From assembly GCA_029248335.1 (NCBI GenBank), contig JAQWJM010000014.1, forward strand, positions 6,847-70,846: 64,000 nt of DNA, read 5' to 3'. Positions within the stretch are counted from its first letter, which is position 1, and every line of letters begins with the position of its first letter. Positions 16,010 through 24,924 of this stretch are shown here, in pieces. The notes under the pieces are model-generated. The model was not told the origin of the DNA and made no database searches. It saw only the letters and a program-made list of their open reading frames with translations. The DNA comes from UBA12014 sp029248335. GTDB lineage: Bacteria > Planctomycetota > Phycisphaerae > Phycisphaerales > SM1A02. Made by a program: the position numbers and the translations under genes.

Positions 16010-16783
16010 TCAGGCGTCCGGTCGGGCGTGCCAACGGGCCACGAAAGCCTCGTACTGGGCCGGGGTGTCGATCCCGCCGGCGTCGGTGGCATGGATGCCC
16101 ACCGCGATCCGCCCACCGTGTTCCAGCACCCGGAGCTGTTCCAGCCGTTCGGACCGCTCGAGCGGGGATTCCGGCCAGGCGGCGAAGGTCGCGAGGAACG
16201 ATCGTCGGTAGGCGTACAGGCCGACGTGCCGCAGCGGCTCGACCCCGTCACCGTCCCGGTCGAAGGGAATCGGGCTCCGGCTGAAGTACATGGCCCGGCC
16301 GTCGGTCGTGGTCACCACCTTCACCAGGTTCGGGTTCGCGGGATCCTCGCCCGGCCCGAACGGCGAGGCGATCGTCGCCATGTCCGCTTCCGAGTCGCGG
16401 GTGATCGCCGCGATCACCGCGTCGATCGCGGCGGGATCGATTTCCGGTTCATCGCCCTGGACGTTCACCAGCACCGCGTCCGGCGCGAGTTCCGTCGCGA
16501 GTCGGTCGGCGACTTCGGCGAGGCGGCTCGTGCCGTTGGGATGGTCGAAGGAGGTGGGGATCGCCTCGACGCCGGCGGCTCGGACCGCATCGAGGATCTC
16601 GGGGTCGGGTGCGGTGACGATCACGCGACCGACGTGCCGGGCGGCGAGCGCACGGTCGACGACGTGGAGCACCATCGGGCGACCGGTGTCGTTCGCCATC
16701 GCCTTCCGGGGGAATCGCGTCGAATCCAACCGCGTCGGGATGACGACGGTGGCGGGGACCGGTTCCGGGGGCGGGGCGGTCAG
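16010..16783 (-). CDS. kdsB: 3-deoxy-manno-octulosonate cytidylyltransferase (start codon uncertain)
   Basis: Activates KDO with CTP to CMP-KDO for lipid A-core synthesis, implying a lipopolysaccharide-bearing outer membrane. Recognised by VVIPTRLDSTRFPRKAM, PNGTSRLAEVADRLA, VNVQGDEPEIDP, MYFSRSPIPFDR and HVGLYAYRRSFL. The essential VIPxRxxSTR motif lies partly upstream of the only conventional in-frame start (a TTG at 16727-16729, which falls inside the motif). The next initiation candidate is CTG at 16781-16783, overlapping the TGA of the upstream TPR gene as CTGA, giving 257 residues, close to the normal 248. Coordinates here use that CTG. Translational coupling to the TPR gene is likely. 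CTP for the reaction could come from the neighbouring pyrG. Confidence 0.88.
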   Translation of the reverse strand: MTAPPPEPVPATVVIPTRLDSTRFPRKAMANDTGRPMVLHVVDRALAARHVGRVIVTAPDPEILDAVRAAGVEAIPTSFDHPNGTSRLAEVADRLATELAPDAVLVNVQGDEPEIDPAAIDAVIAAITRDSEADMATIASPFGPGEDPANPNLVKVVTTTDGRAMYFSRSPIPFDRDGDGVEPLRHVGLYAYRRSFLATFAAWPESPLERSERLEQLRVLEHGGRIAVGIHATDAGGIDTPAQYEAFVARWHARPDA

Positions 16784-18237
16784 CCGCCCAGTTCCTTGAT
16801 CAGGGTGTCGACGTCCTTGCGCTTCTGGCGGATGTCGCGGTAGCTGATGTCCTTGCGGACGATCGCCGAGCAGATCTCGGCCGCCTCCCGGGCCTCCTCG
16901 ATGGAGTTCGAGTCACGGGCGAGGTCGATGAGCGAGAGCATCAGGTCGTAGCGGATCATCAGCTCGCGGTCGCGTTCGGTCGCATCGAGCTTCTCGATCG
17001 CCTCCCGGAACTCGCCGACCGCCTCCTGATGCCAGCCTTCGTTGGCGAAGCACTTGCCGAGCATGTGAGTCGCGCGGGTGCGGTACTTGGACTCGTCCTT
17101 GCACTGCTGGAACATGGCCATCGCGTTCTCGAAACTGCCGCGGTCGAACTCGATCGCGCCCAGTTCGAACTTGATGCCGCGGTCGGTCGGGTACTTCGCG
17201 ACGCGTTCGTTGTATTCGGCGGACCGGAGTTCCAGGAGTTCGGCGCGGATCGCGTCCGCCTCCTCGGCGTTCGAACCCGATTCCTCGATCGCTCGGATCC
17301 GCTTCGTCATCCGGTTCATCCGGATGTCGCCGGCGGCCGTTCGGAACCGGTACTGCTGCGAGGCTTCGAATCCCTTCATCAGGACCTCCACCGCGATCTC
17401 GTCGTCCTCGGGGGTGTCGTTCCGACGCAGGAGCTGGGCGTACTTGGTGACCGCCTCCGCGTTCCCGGGGTTCTCTTCGAAGTCGGCCTTCGCCCGTTCG
17501 ATCGCCCGCTCGGCACCGGCACCGCCCGAGAGCGACTCCTGGTCCTGAAGGGCGGCCTGCTTGTCCGCGTCGCGAATGTTGCTGCGGAAGTCGCCCTTCT
17601 CATCGGCAGGCTTGTTGAACCCGCCCTCCGAGATGGTCCGCTGCGCCGACAGTTCGTTCAGCTCCGAGATCAGGTCGGAGTCGGAGGGGTCGATCGCGAT
17701 CGCCTTCTCGGCGGAGGCGAACGCCTCCTTCCACGCATCGACTTCGGAGAAGCGGTCCTTGCCCTGGGTGTAGAGCTGCTTGGTCTGCTTCTTGGCCTTC
17801 GTCATCATCGCGAAGACCCGGGGGGCGAGCCACTGCCCGAACTCGACCTGCTCGGCCTTGCCCACCGCCGCGAGGAGCTTCATCGCGAGCTGGAGATTGT
17901 TGATGTCCTTCGCCCACGCGAATTCCGCGGCCGCCATCTTGTCGGCGGGGTTCGAGCCGTCGATGGCGCGGATCTCCTTGCCCGTCGCGGCCTTCCCGGA
18001 GGACTGCAGGTACCGGACCGCCGTCTCGTAGAGGGCGACGTGCGAGCCCATGTTGCCCGGGTCGAACCGAAGCCCGCGGGCGTACATGTCGATCGCGTAG
18101 GAGAAGTTGCCCGTCTGGGCGACCGTTCGCGCGTGCTCGAAGAACTTGGCCGCCTTCTCGGGCTGGGGCTGCCAGCCCTGGTCGATCAGGCCTTCACCGG
18201 CGTCTTCAGTCTTCTTCTTCTTTCCGAACAGCGCCAC
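16780..18237 (-). CDS. TPR-repeat protein
   Basis: A 485-residue soluble protein beginning with ALFGKKKKTEDAGEG after the initiator. Helical tetratricopeptide-like repeats run through most of the length, for example FFEHARTVAQTGNFSYAIDM near residue 35, IKFELGAIEFDRGSFENAMA and THMLGKCFANEGWHQEAVGE in the C-terminal third. There is no signal peptide or membrane helix. I chose the GTG at 18237 because AAGGAG lies six bases upstream; a longer frame upstream is Pro/Ser-rich and lacks support. The family is unassigned and the function probably protein-protein scaffolding. The stop codon overlaps the apparent start of kdsB, which implies co-translation with KDO activation. Confidence 0.82.
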   Translation of the reverse strand: MALFGKKKKTEDAGEGLIDQGWQPQPEKAAKFFEHARTVAQTGNFSYAIDMYARGLRFDPGNMGSHVALYETAVRYLQSSGKAATGKEIRAIDGSNPADKMAAAEFAWAKDINNLQLAMKLLAAVGKAEQVEFGQWLAPRVFAMMTKAKKQTKQLYTQGKDRFSEVDAWKEAFASAEKAIAIDPSDSDLISELNELSAQRTISEGGFNKPADEKGDFRSNIRDADKQAALQDQESLSGGAGAERAIERAKADFEENPGNAEAVTKYAQLLRRNDTPEDDEIAVEVLMKGFEASQQYRFRTAAGDIRMNRMTKRIRAIEESGSNAEEADAIRAELLELRSAEYNERVAKYPTDRGIKFELGAIEFDRGSFENAMAMFQQCKDESKYRTRATHMLGKCFANEGWHQEAVGEFREAIEKLDATERDRELMIRYDLMLSLIDLARDSNSIEEAREAAEICSAIVRKDISYRDIRQKRKDVDTLIKELGG

Positions 18238-18436
18238 GGGAGGCTCCTTCGAGGACGGACGTTCTGCCGGTCCGGGCGTACCCGGGCCGGATGTATCGCG
18301 TGAACGGTCCAAGGTACCCGCCCCGGGCCGAGCGGGTCAATGGAGGAGGGGGTGCGGAGCCGTTCGGGGTCCCGTCTCCGGGGTCTCTTCGTCCGAAACG
18401 TCGCTCTTGATTCGTCCGGTCACGGGAACGGTTCAC

Positions 18437-18442
18437 TACCAT
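18437..18442 (+). promoter_or_regulatory. -10-like TACCAT, leaderless spacing, for def
   Basis: TACCAT ends seven bases before the GTG start of def. TTGATT occurs upstream but 24 bases away, too far for a normal -35. Confidence 0.5.
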
Positions 18443-18449
18443 CCGTTCC

Positions 18450-19004
18450 GTGACCGACTCCACCCCTGAATTCGAACCGCCGCCGACCCGGATCGTCCTG
18501 TATCCGGACCCGGTGCTCACCAGCCCGGCATCGCCCGTCACCGCCTTCGACGGCGAGCTTCACGCCCTCGTGGAGCGGATGATCGAGTTGATGCGGGAGG
18601 CGGAGGGTGTCGGACTCGCGGCCCCGCAGGTCGGGGTGTCGCGTCGCATCTTCATCGCCGAGCCCGAGCCGGGACCGGAGTCGGTTCCCGTCGTCTTCAT
18701 CAATCCGGAACTCGAACTCGGTGGTGTGCTCGAGCCGTTCGAAGAGGGATGCCTCAGCATCCCCGAAGTCCGGGTGATGGTTCGCCGGCCGAACGTCGTG
18801 AAGATCCGCGCCTTCGATCTCGACGGTCACCCGTTCGAACTCGAGGACGATGATTTTCCCGCCCGGGTCTGGCAGCACGAGTTCGATCATCTCGAGGGCG
18901 TGCTGATCACGGATCGAATGTCGCCGCGCGATCGACTGGTGCATCGGAAGCGGCTCAAGACCATGCGCGAGGACTTCGAGGACACCGAGGACATCGGCCG
19001 ATGA
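18450..19004 (+). CDS. def: peptide deformylase
   Basis: Removes the formyl group from nascent N-terminal fMet. A 184-residue enzyme with all three family motifs: GVGLAAPQVG (53-62), EGCLSIP (99-105, metal ligand Cys101) and QHEFDHLEG (142-150, ligands His143 and His147, catalytic Glu144). The metal is usually iron. The GTG start lies seven bases after a -10-like TACCAT, suggesting a leaderless mRNA; no Shine-Dalgarno is present. Its stop overlaps the start of fmt (ATGA), so deformylase and formyltransferase are co-produced, as in many bacteria. Confidence 0.97.
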   Translation: MTDSTPEFEPPPTRIVLYPDPVLTSPASPVTAFDGELHALVERMIELMREAEGVGLAAPQVGVSRRIFIAEPEPGPESVPVVFINPELELGGVLEPFEEGCLSIPEVRVMVRRPNVVKIRAFDLDGHPFELEDDDFPARVWQHEFDHLEGVLITDRMSPRDRLVHRKRLKTMREDFEDTEDIGR

Positions 19005-19987
19005 GCGACGACGCCCGGAAGCGGATCGCGTTCCTGGGAGCCGGCGCCTTCGGCGTGCCCACGCTGGAGGCGTTGGGGCGCCGGTTCGAGGTGCCACTGG
19101 TGATCTCGCAACCGGACCGACCCGCGGGTCGGGGTCGCCACGAGACGCCGACGCCGATCTCCGCCCGGATTCTCGAGGACGCGGATGGCGGGGGGTTCGC
19201 CGCCACGGAACTCCTTCGAACCGAAAACGCCAACGACGAGGCGGTCGTCGACCGAATCGTCGGGCACCGCATCGATGCGATGGTCGTGATCGCGTTCGGT
19301 CAGAAGCTCGGTCCGGAACTGCTCGATGGTCGCTTCGCGGTCAATCTTCATGCCTCGCTCCTGCCTCGATGGCGAGGGGCGGCGCCGATCAATCGTTCGA
19401 TGATGGCGGGCGACGCGGAGACCGGGGTGAGCGTGATCTCCCTCGCGAGCCGGATGGATGCCGGCGAGGTCCACGCGATGCGGTCGACCGCGATCGACCC
19501 GCGGGAGACGGCGGGAGAGCTCCACGACCGACTCGCGGTGCTCGGCGTCGACGCGGTCCTGGAGGTGCTCGACCGGTTCGCGGCGGGCAAGGTCGAATCC
19601 GAGGTGCAGGACGAGGCGGCGGTGACCGCGGCCTCGAAACTGTCGAAGGCCGAGGCGACCGTCGATTTCGATGAGCCGGCGGGCCGGGTCCGGGGTCGGA
19701 TCCACGGACTCGTTCCGTGGCCGGGGTGTCAGGTCGAGGCGGTCGGGCCGGATGGGTCGTCGCAGCGACTCCGGATCCACCGGGTCGAGGAACTCGAGGC
19801 GGACGTGAACGGCGCGGCTGGGGCCTTGTTCGAGGATGGAACGGTCGCCTGCCGGACCGGTGGCGTCCGACTCCTCGAGGTCCAGGTCCCGGGCGGACGA
19901 GCGATGGACTGGGCCGATCTTCGTCGGGGCCGTCCGTTCCCGGACGGGACCCGCCTCGAGCCGCTCGGAGGCGACGGCGGCCGATGA
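19001..19987 (+). CDS. fmt: methionyl-tRNA formyltransferase
   Basis: Formylates initiator Met-tRNA with 10-formyl-tetrahydrofolate. The 328-residue length is normal. The N-terminal Rossmann-like domain carries the catalytic block NLHASLLPRWRGAAPIN (115-131), followed by TGVSVISLASRMDAGEV with the catalytic Asp near 153. The C-terminal OB-like tRNA-binding domain runs from about residue 215 (HGLVPWPGCQVEA). It overlaps def by four bases at its start and the next gene by four bases at its end, so the three genes form one tightly coupled operon. Confidence 0.97.
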   Translation: MSDDARKRIAFLGAGAFGVPTLEALGRRFEVPLVISQPDRPAGRGRHETPTPISARILEDADGGGFAATELLRTENANDEAVVDRIVGHRIDAMVVIAFGQKLGPELLDGRFAVNLHASLLPRWRGAAPINRSMMAGDAETGVSVISLASRMDAGEVHAMRSTAIDPRETAGELHDRLAVLGVDAVLEVLDRFAAGKVESEVQDEAAVTAASKLSKAEATVDFDEPAGRVRGRIHGLVPWPGCQVEAVGPDGSSQRLRIHRVEELEADVNGAAGALFEDGTVACRTGGVRLLEVQVPGGRAMDWADLRRGRPFPDGTRLEPLGGDGGR

Positions 19988-20688
19988 GCGAGCATGGTCC
20001 CATCCGTCGTGGTCTCGGTGATTTCGCGACGACCCTGTGGGATCTGCTCCACGTCGCTCGAAACGAGAAACCGAAATCGTCCACCGCGGGCGGCCGACCA
20101 CGGACGCCCGTCGTCGACGCGACGCCGCCCTCGCCCGCCCGCCCCCGCGGTCGGCAGCAGACGAGGTACGAGGCGCTGGTCGGGTCGATGAAGCGGCGAT
20201 ACGGACTTCGGGTGGTCCGTTGGCGATCGAGCACGTCCGGCTGCGCCTGGACCGTCACCTACCGGGACGGAAGCGTGGCGCGATTGATCGAGTCGCCGAG
20301 ACCGCGAGGCCCGATGAGTTGCGCGGTGTTCCTGCACGAGGTGGGTCATCACGCGATCGGTCTCGGGGCCTACCGACCGCGGTGCCTCGAGGAGTATCAC
20401 GCCTGGCGGTGGTCGCTCGAGACGATGCTCGAACTCGGCTTCAACGTCACCGACGCGGTTCGACGGCGTCGAGACGAATCCCTGCACTACGCGATCGCCA
20501 AGGCGAGTCGACGCGGGCTCAAGCGACTTCCGGTCGAACTGGTGCCGTTCCTCGAACCGAGATCCCGAGCGGTCGAGCCGCTGCCCGCCCTTCTGGAGGC
20601 GGTCCGTGGTCCGGCCCTGCTCGAAGATCCGAGGTCGGTCGCCGGCGAAACGCCGACGACCCGGGGAGCGTCGTCCGTCGCCGGGTAG
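19984..20688 (+). CDS. uncharacterised protein with HEVGHH metalloprotease-like motif
   Basis: A 234-residue protein of no family I recognise. Residues 30-62 are Pro/Arg-rich and probably disordered. Residues 63-110 are a small strand-rich segment, and CAVFLHEVGHH (113-123) followed by GLGAYRPRCLEEYHAWRW has the HExxH zincin signature with a downstream Glu as possible third ligand. The rest is helical and basic. It lacks a signal peptide, so it would act in the cytoplasm. The gene starts with an ATGA overlap with fmt, linking it to N-terminal protein processing. A role as an unusual intracellular peptidase is only an inference; it could also be a non-catalytic relative of the ImmA/IrrE-type zincin fold. 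Confidence 0.75.
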   Translation: MSEHGPIRRGLGDFATTLWDLLHVARNEKPKSSTAGGRPRTPVVDATPPSPARPRGRQQTRYEALVGSMKRRYGLRVVRWRSSTSGCAWTVTYRDGSVARLIESPRPRGPMSCAVFLHEVGHHAIGLGAYRPRCLEEYHAWRWSLETMLELGFNVTDAVRRRRDESLHYAIAKASRRGLKRLPVELVPFLEPRSRAVEPLPALLEAVRGPALLEDPRSVAGETPTTRGASSVAG

Positions 20689-20691
20689 CAT
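20686..20691 (+). promoter_or_regulatory. -10-like TAGCAT overlapping a stop codon, before queA
   Basis: TAGCAT shares its TAG with the stop codon of the preceding gene and ends eight bases before the queA ATG. It may give queA its own leaderless transcript, but the stop codon alone could explain the match. Confidence 0.3.
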
Positions 20692-20699
20692 TCGTCTCG

Positions 20700-21881
20700 A
20701 TGGGGCTCCGAACCGACCAACTCGATTTCGAACTCGATCCGGCCCTCGTGGCGGCGGCGCCGGTCTCGCCGCGCGATTCGGCCAGGATGCTGGTGGTGAC
20801 GCTGCCGCCCGCCGACGCCGAAGACGATGGTTCGCTCGACCTGGAACACCGCCGGATCGCCGATCTTCCCGAATATCTCGGCGCCGGTGACCGGCTCGTG
20901 CTCAACGAGACGAGGGTCGTCCCCGCTCGCATTCGAGGCCGTCGGGTCGATACCGGTGGGGGGCTCGAGGGACTGCTCGCCGAGTCCGCGGGCCTCGGCC
21001 GGTGGTGGGCGATGCTTCGGAAGAGCCGTCGACTCCGGCCGGGCCACGAGATCGACGTCCTCGACCACGACGGTGCTTCGACGGGATTCCGGCTCCGGGT
21101 CGAGGACACCGATGATTCGGGCCGCGTCCTGGTCTCCCTCGCGGACCTTCGAACCGACGGAGCCGAGGCCGCGGCGATCGATCAGGCGACCATCGAGGCT
21201 TTTCGGGCGAAGGCGGGGGCGATCCCGCTCCCGCCCTACATCCTGCACGCCCGCCGGGATCGAGGTCTGCCGGAATCGGATCCCCACGACCCGGACTGGT
21301 ACCAGACGACCTTCGCCGCGGCCTCGGATCCCACCGCATCGGTCGCGGCACCGACCGCGGGCCTGCATCTCACCGATGAACTCCGACGTCGTCTGGGGGA
21401 TCGAGGGGTCGAGGAGATCCGGATCTCGCTCGAGGTCGGCGCCGGCACGTTCAAGCCGGTCGAGGTCGAGGAACTCGACCATCATCCGATGCACGAGGAA
21501 CGGTGCCTGGTCACCCCGGCGGCGGTCGCGGCGATCGAGCGGGCCGAGGCGGATCGGACCGCCGGACGCGGACGCATGGTGGCGGTCGGCACCACCGCGG
21601 TGCGGACGCTGGAGTCCATGGCGTCGATCGACCGGCTCCCGGCGGCGGTGGACGGTCGGCACGACTGGCGGACGGATCTGCTCATCCAGCCGGGTCACCG
21701 GTTTCGCCGCGTGGATGCGATGCTGACGAACTTCCACCTGCCCCGCTCCACCCTTCTCGCGCTGGTCGCGGCGATGACCGGCCTCGAGCGGACCCGGGCG
21801 ATCTACGCCGCGGCGATCGAGGCGCGATACCGGTTCTTCAGCTACGGCGATGCGATGTTCGTGCGGCGGCGGATCGACTGA
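20700..21881 (+). CDS. queA: S-adenosylmethionine:tRNA ribosyltransferase-isomerase
   Basis: Transfers and isomerises the ribosyl part of S-adenosylmethionine onto 7-aminomethyl-7-deazaguanine in tRNA, making epoxyqueuosine. 393 residues. Diagnostic stretches: PRDSARMLVV near the N-terminus, LNETRVVPARIRGRR, WYQTTFAA followed by SVAAPTAGLHLTDEL, ISLEVGAGTFKPVEVEEL, HEERCLV, and MLTNFHLPRSTLLALVAA at the C-terminus. Relative to many QueA proteins the segment between YQT and SVAAPTAG is slightly expanded. It begins 11 bases after the upstream gene. The next pathway enzyme, QueG, is encoded about 18 kb away in the same window. Confidence 0.96.
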   Translation: MGLRTDQLDFELDPALVAAAPVSPRDSARMLVVTLPPADAEDDGSLDLEHRRIADLPEYLGAGDRLVLNETRVVPARIRGRRVDTGGGLEGLLAESAGLGRWWAMLRKSRRLRPGHEIDVLDHDGASTGFRLRVEDTDDSGRVLVSLADLRTDGAEAAAIDQATIEAFRAKAGAIPLPPYILHARRDRGLPESDPHDPDWYQTTFAAASDPTASVAAPTAGLHLTDELRRRLGDRGVEEIRISLEVGAGTFKPVEVEELDHHPMHEERCLVTPAAVAAIERAEADRTAGRGRMVAVGTTAVRTLESMASIDRLPAAVDGRHDWRTDLLIQPGHRFRRVDAMLTNFHLPRSTLLALVAAMTGLERTRAIYAAAIEARYRFFSYGDAMFVRRRID

Positions 21882-21955
21882 GCATCGACCGGTCAAGGGA
21901 TTCCAGTCGATGGCCGCGAGTGGTCGATGCAACATCGACACCATCAGGGAAACGC

Positions 21956-23497
21956 ATGCCACGCCAGACGAGCCTTGGAGACCTGCTCGAGGATGCGGCG
22001 CTCGCCGGGACGATCCAGGTCGTCTCGGGGGACGCCGCGGGCGGTCGAATCACCGGGATCACCGAGGACAGCCGTCTGGTCGGGGACGGCACGATGTTCG
22101 TTGCGCGTCCGGGAACGGCCCACGACGGAAGCGACCACGTCGCCGATGCGATCGAGCGAGGCGCCGCGGCGGTGCTCGCGGTGCCGGCGGTGGCGACGGG
22201 CGTCCCCGCATCCGTGGTGGGGGTCGCGACGCCGGATCCCGCGACGATCGGCGGCGACCTGGCCTTCCGGTTCCACGGCCATCCGGAACGGCGGATGGGA
22301 TTCGCGGGCATCACCGGGACCAATGGCAAGACCACCGTCGCCACCCTCGCTCGTCAGCTTCTGGAGGCGACGCTGGGGCGTTGCGGCCTGATCGGCACGA
22401 TCGAGGCCCACGACGGCGTCGAATCGACCCCGGCGACCCTCACCACGCCGGGACGAATCGCCCTCGCGGGCGTGCTGGGGGACTTCGCGGAGGCCGGGTG
22501 CGAACGGGTCGTGATGGAGGTTTCCAGCCACGCCCTCGATCAAGGCCGGGTCACGGGCATCGACTTCGACGTCGCGGTCTTCACCAACCTCTCCGGCGAT
22601 CACCTCGACTATCACGGCGACATGGCGTCCTACGCCGCCGCCAAGGCCCTGCTCTTCGCCGGGCTTCGCACCGACGCGACCGCGATCGTCAATCTCGCGG
22701 ATCCCGCATCCCGCACGATGATCGAAGCGGGGCCCGCCCGCGTCATCGGCGTGGTACCCGCCGGGGCCGGCGCCGAGACGCCCGAGGGGGTTCGAGGTCT
22801 TGAACACCGGATCATCGAACGCGACTTCTCGGGGATGACGCTCGAACTCCGGTTCGACGGGACCTCGCATCGCGTCCGAGTTCCGCTCGTGGGTGATCAC
22901 AACGCCTTCAACGTCGCGGCGGCGGCGGCGATGGCGTTCTCCTTCAACGCGGACTGGCCGGCGATCGTGGCCGCACTGGAGACGATCGAGGCTCCGCGGG
23001 GTCGGCTCCAGCCCGTCCACGGGCCGGCGGACGAGGTTCGCGTCTTCGTCGACTACGCCCACACCGACGACGCCATCGTCAACGTCCTCGCCGGCGTTCG
23101 GCCGGAGGTTCCGTCCGACGCGGCGCTGATCATCGTCTTCGGGGCCGGTGGCGATCGGGATCGCACCAAGCGGCCCCGCATGATGCGGGCCGCGCTCGAC
23201 GGGGCGGACCGCGTGGTGGTGACGAGTGACAATCCCCGGACCGAACCGCCCGAGGCGATCGTGGCGGAGATCGTCGCGGCGTGCGATGCCGGCCGACTCG
23301 ACCGGATCCACCCGGAGGTCGATCGGTCGCTGGCCATCGATCATGCGATCGCCACCGCCGACCCCGGTGACGTGATCGTGATCGCGGGCAAGGGGCACGA
23401 GGACTACCAGATCGTCGGAACCGAGCGGCGGCACTTCGACGACGTGGAGGTGGCGGCGGCCGCCCTCGCTCGCAGACGTGGGGAGGCGGCCCTTTGA
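21956..23497 (+). CDS. murE: UDP-N-acetylmuramoyl-tripeptide synthetase (meso-diaminopimelate adding)
   Basis: Adds the third residue to UDP-MurNAc-L-Ala-D-Glu in peptidoglycan synthesis. 513 residues. The ATP loop GITGTNGKTT is at 118-127, the central-domain motifs include EVSSHALDQGRV and FTNLSGDHLDYHGDM, and the substrate-specificity motif DNPR is at 425-428, which indicates meso-diaminopimelate rather than lysine. IAGKGHEDYQ is present near the C-terminus. AGGGA precedes the ATG at 21956. It overlaps murF by four bases, so murE-murF-mraY is one operon. This supports a normal diaminopimelate-type cell wall in this lineage. Confidence 0.96.
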   Translation: MPRQTSLGDLLEDAALAGTIQVVSGDAAGGRITGITEDSRLVGDGTMFVARPGTAHDGSDHVADAIERGAAAVLAVPAVATGVPASVVGVATPDPATIGGDLAFRFHGHPERRMGFAGITGTNGKTTVATLARQLLEATLGRCGLIGTIEAHDGVESTPATLTTPGRIALAGVLGDFAEAGCERVVMEVSSHALDQGRVTGIDFDVAVFTNLSGDHLDYHGDMASYAAAKALLFAGLRTDATAIVNLADPASRTMIEAGPARVIGVVPAGAGAETPEGVRGLEHRIIERDFSGMTLELRFDGTSHRVRVPLVGDHNAFNVAAAAAMAFSFNADWPAIVAALETIEAPRGRLQPVHGPADEVRVFVDYAHTDDAIVNVLAGVRPEVPSDAALIIVFGAGGDRDRTKRPRMMRAALDGADRVVVTSDNPRTEPPEAIVAEIVAACDAGRLDRIHPEVDRSLAIDHAIATADPGDVIVIAGKGHEDYQIVGTERRHFDDVEVAAAALARRRGEAAL

Positions 23498-24924
23498 TTC
23501 GCAGACGTCTCCGCGAAATCGCCGACATCGTCGGGGGTCGTCCGGTCGGTGATCGAGCCCGTCCCGGTCACGACGAACCAGAAGATCCGGAAGTGCACGG
23601 GGTCGGCACGGACACCCGCGCGATGCTTGCGGGACGGCTCTTCGTCGCGATCCCCGGAGATCGTCACGATGGACATGATCATCTGGAGGCCGCTCGCGAC
23701 GCCGGGGCGACCGCGGCCCTCGTCGAATCACGGTTTCTCGACGGCGGCGGGAAGCTGCCTGAAGGCCTGCCCGGGATCGCGGTCGCCGAGATCCGCCCGG
23801 CCCTGGCGGCGCTCGCGCGAGACCATCGACGTCGACTCCGCGGCGTCGTGATCGGAATCACCGGCTCCTCCGGCAAGACCACGATCCGCTCCATGGCGGA
23901 GCGGGTCCTCGCGGAACTCGGTCCGGGCACCGCGAGCATCCGCAGTTTCAACAACGATCTCGGCGTGCCGCTCACGATCCTCGAGGCCCGCGAGGACGAC
24001 CGCTGGGTGCTGCTGGAGATCGGCACCAACGCTCCCGGCGAAATCGGCCACCTCGCCGGAATCGCCGACCCGGCGATCGGCATCCTTTCCGGCGTCGGGC
24101 GGGCCCACCTCGGCGGGTTCGGGTCGGAGGCCGCCATCGCGGCTGAAAAATCCGCCTTGATCGACGCCGTGGCGAAGAACGCCGGCACCGCGATCGTGAA
24201 CGTCGATGCCGAGGTGATCGCCGAGGAGATCGCCGGCCGACGCGCGGCCGGCGGGTCGATCGTGACCTACGGCGACGCCGGCTCCGCCGATCGAAGGTTG
24301 CTGGACCGGTCGGTGCGGTCGGGCGGCGGACAGACGATCGAACTCGGTGACTTCACCGGTGACGTCGGTCTCGACGGCCGACACAACGCGATCAACGCGA
24401 TCGCGGTGGTCGAGCTCGCCCGTCGGTTGGGGGTCGCCGACGCCGACATCGCCCGGAGACTCGCGGAACTCGAGCCGCCCCCGATGCGGTTCGTCCGCCA
24501 CGTGGTGAACGGGATCGAGGTCGTGGACGACACGTACAACGCGAATCCCGAGTCGATGCGGGCGTCGCTCGAGACGTTCGCGGAGATCTCGACCACGGCC
24601 ACCCGCCGGATCGCGGTATTGGGCGGAATGCGGGAGCTCGGAACGCGGTCGGCGTCCCTCCACGAAGCGGTGGGCGCGGTGGCCGCGAACGTGTCGGACG
24701 AGATCGTGCTGGTGGGCGGGGACGACGTCGCGGCGATCGGCCGAGGCGCCCGGAACGCCGGGTTCGAGGGCGGGCTGCATCAGGTCGCGGACGGTGATGC
24801 GGCGGCGACGCTGCTCGCGGAGCACGTCGCGGCCGGAGATGCGATCCTGTTCAAGGGATCCCGCGCGGTGGGGCTGGACAAGGTGGTCGTGTCGATTCTG
24901 GAAACCTGGGAGGCTCGCGGTTGA
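23494..24924 (+). CDS. murF: UDP-N-acetylmuramoyl-tripeptide--D-alanyl-D-alanine ligase
   Basis: Completes the cytoplasmic pentapeptide by adding D-Ala-D-Ala. 476 residues. Motifs include TDTRAMLAGRLFVAIPGDRHDGH in the N-terminal substrate domain, GITGSSGKTTIRSM (ATP loop), LEIGTNAPGEIGHLA, IVNVDAE, GRHNAINAIAVV, and DDTYNANPESMRASLE in the C-terminal domain. The start is a TTG overlapping the murE stop codon (TTGA), consistent with translational coupling. It ends overlapping the TTG of mraY in the same way. Confidence 0.95.
   Translation: MIRRRLREIADIVGGRPVGDRARPGHDEPEDPEVHGVGTDTRAMLAGRLFVAIPGDRHDGHDHLEAARDAGATAALVESRFLDGGGKLPEGLPGIAVAEIRPALAALARDHRRRLRGVVIGITGSSGKTTIRSMAERVLAELGPGTASIRSFNNDLGVPLTILEAREDDRWVLLEIGTNAPGEIGHLAGIADPAIGILSGVGRAHLGGFGSEAAIAAEKSALIDAVAKNAGTAIVNVDAEVIAEEIAGRRAAGGSIVTYGDAGSADRRLLDRSVRSGGGQTIELGDFTGDVGLDGRHNAINAIAVVELARRLGVADADIARRLAELEPPPMRFVRHVVNGIEVVDDTYNANPESMRASLETFAEISTTATRRIAVLGGMRELGTRSASLHEAVGAVAANVSDEIVLVGGDDVAAIGRGARNAGFEGGLHQVADGDAAATLLAEHVAAGDAILFKGSRAVGLDKVVVSILETWEARG

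Noticed and set aside
18407..18442. TTGATT and TACCAT as a standard promoter before def
   Set aside because: The spacer is 24 bases, beyond the normal 15-19.
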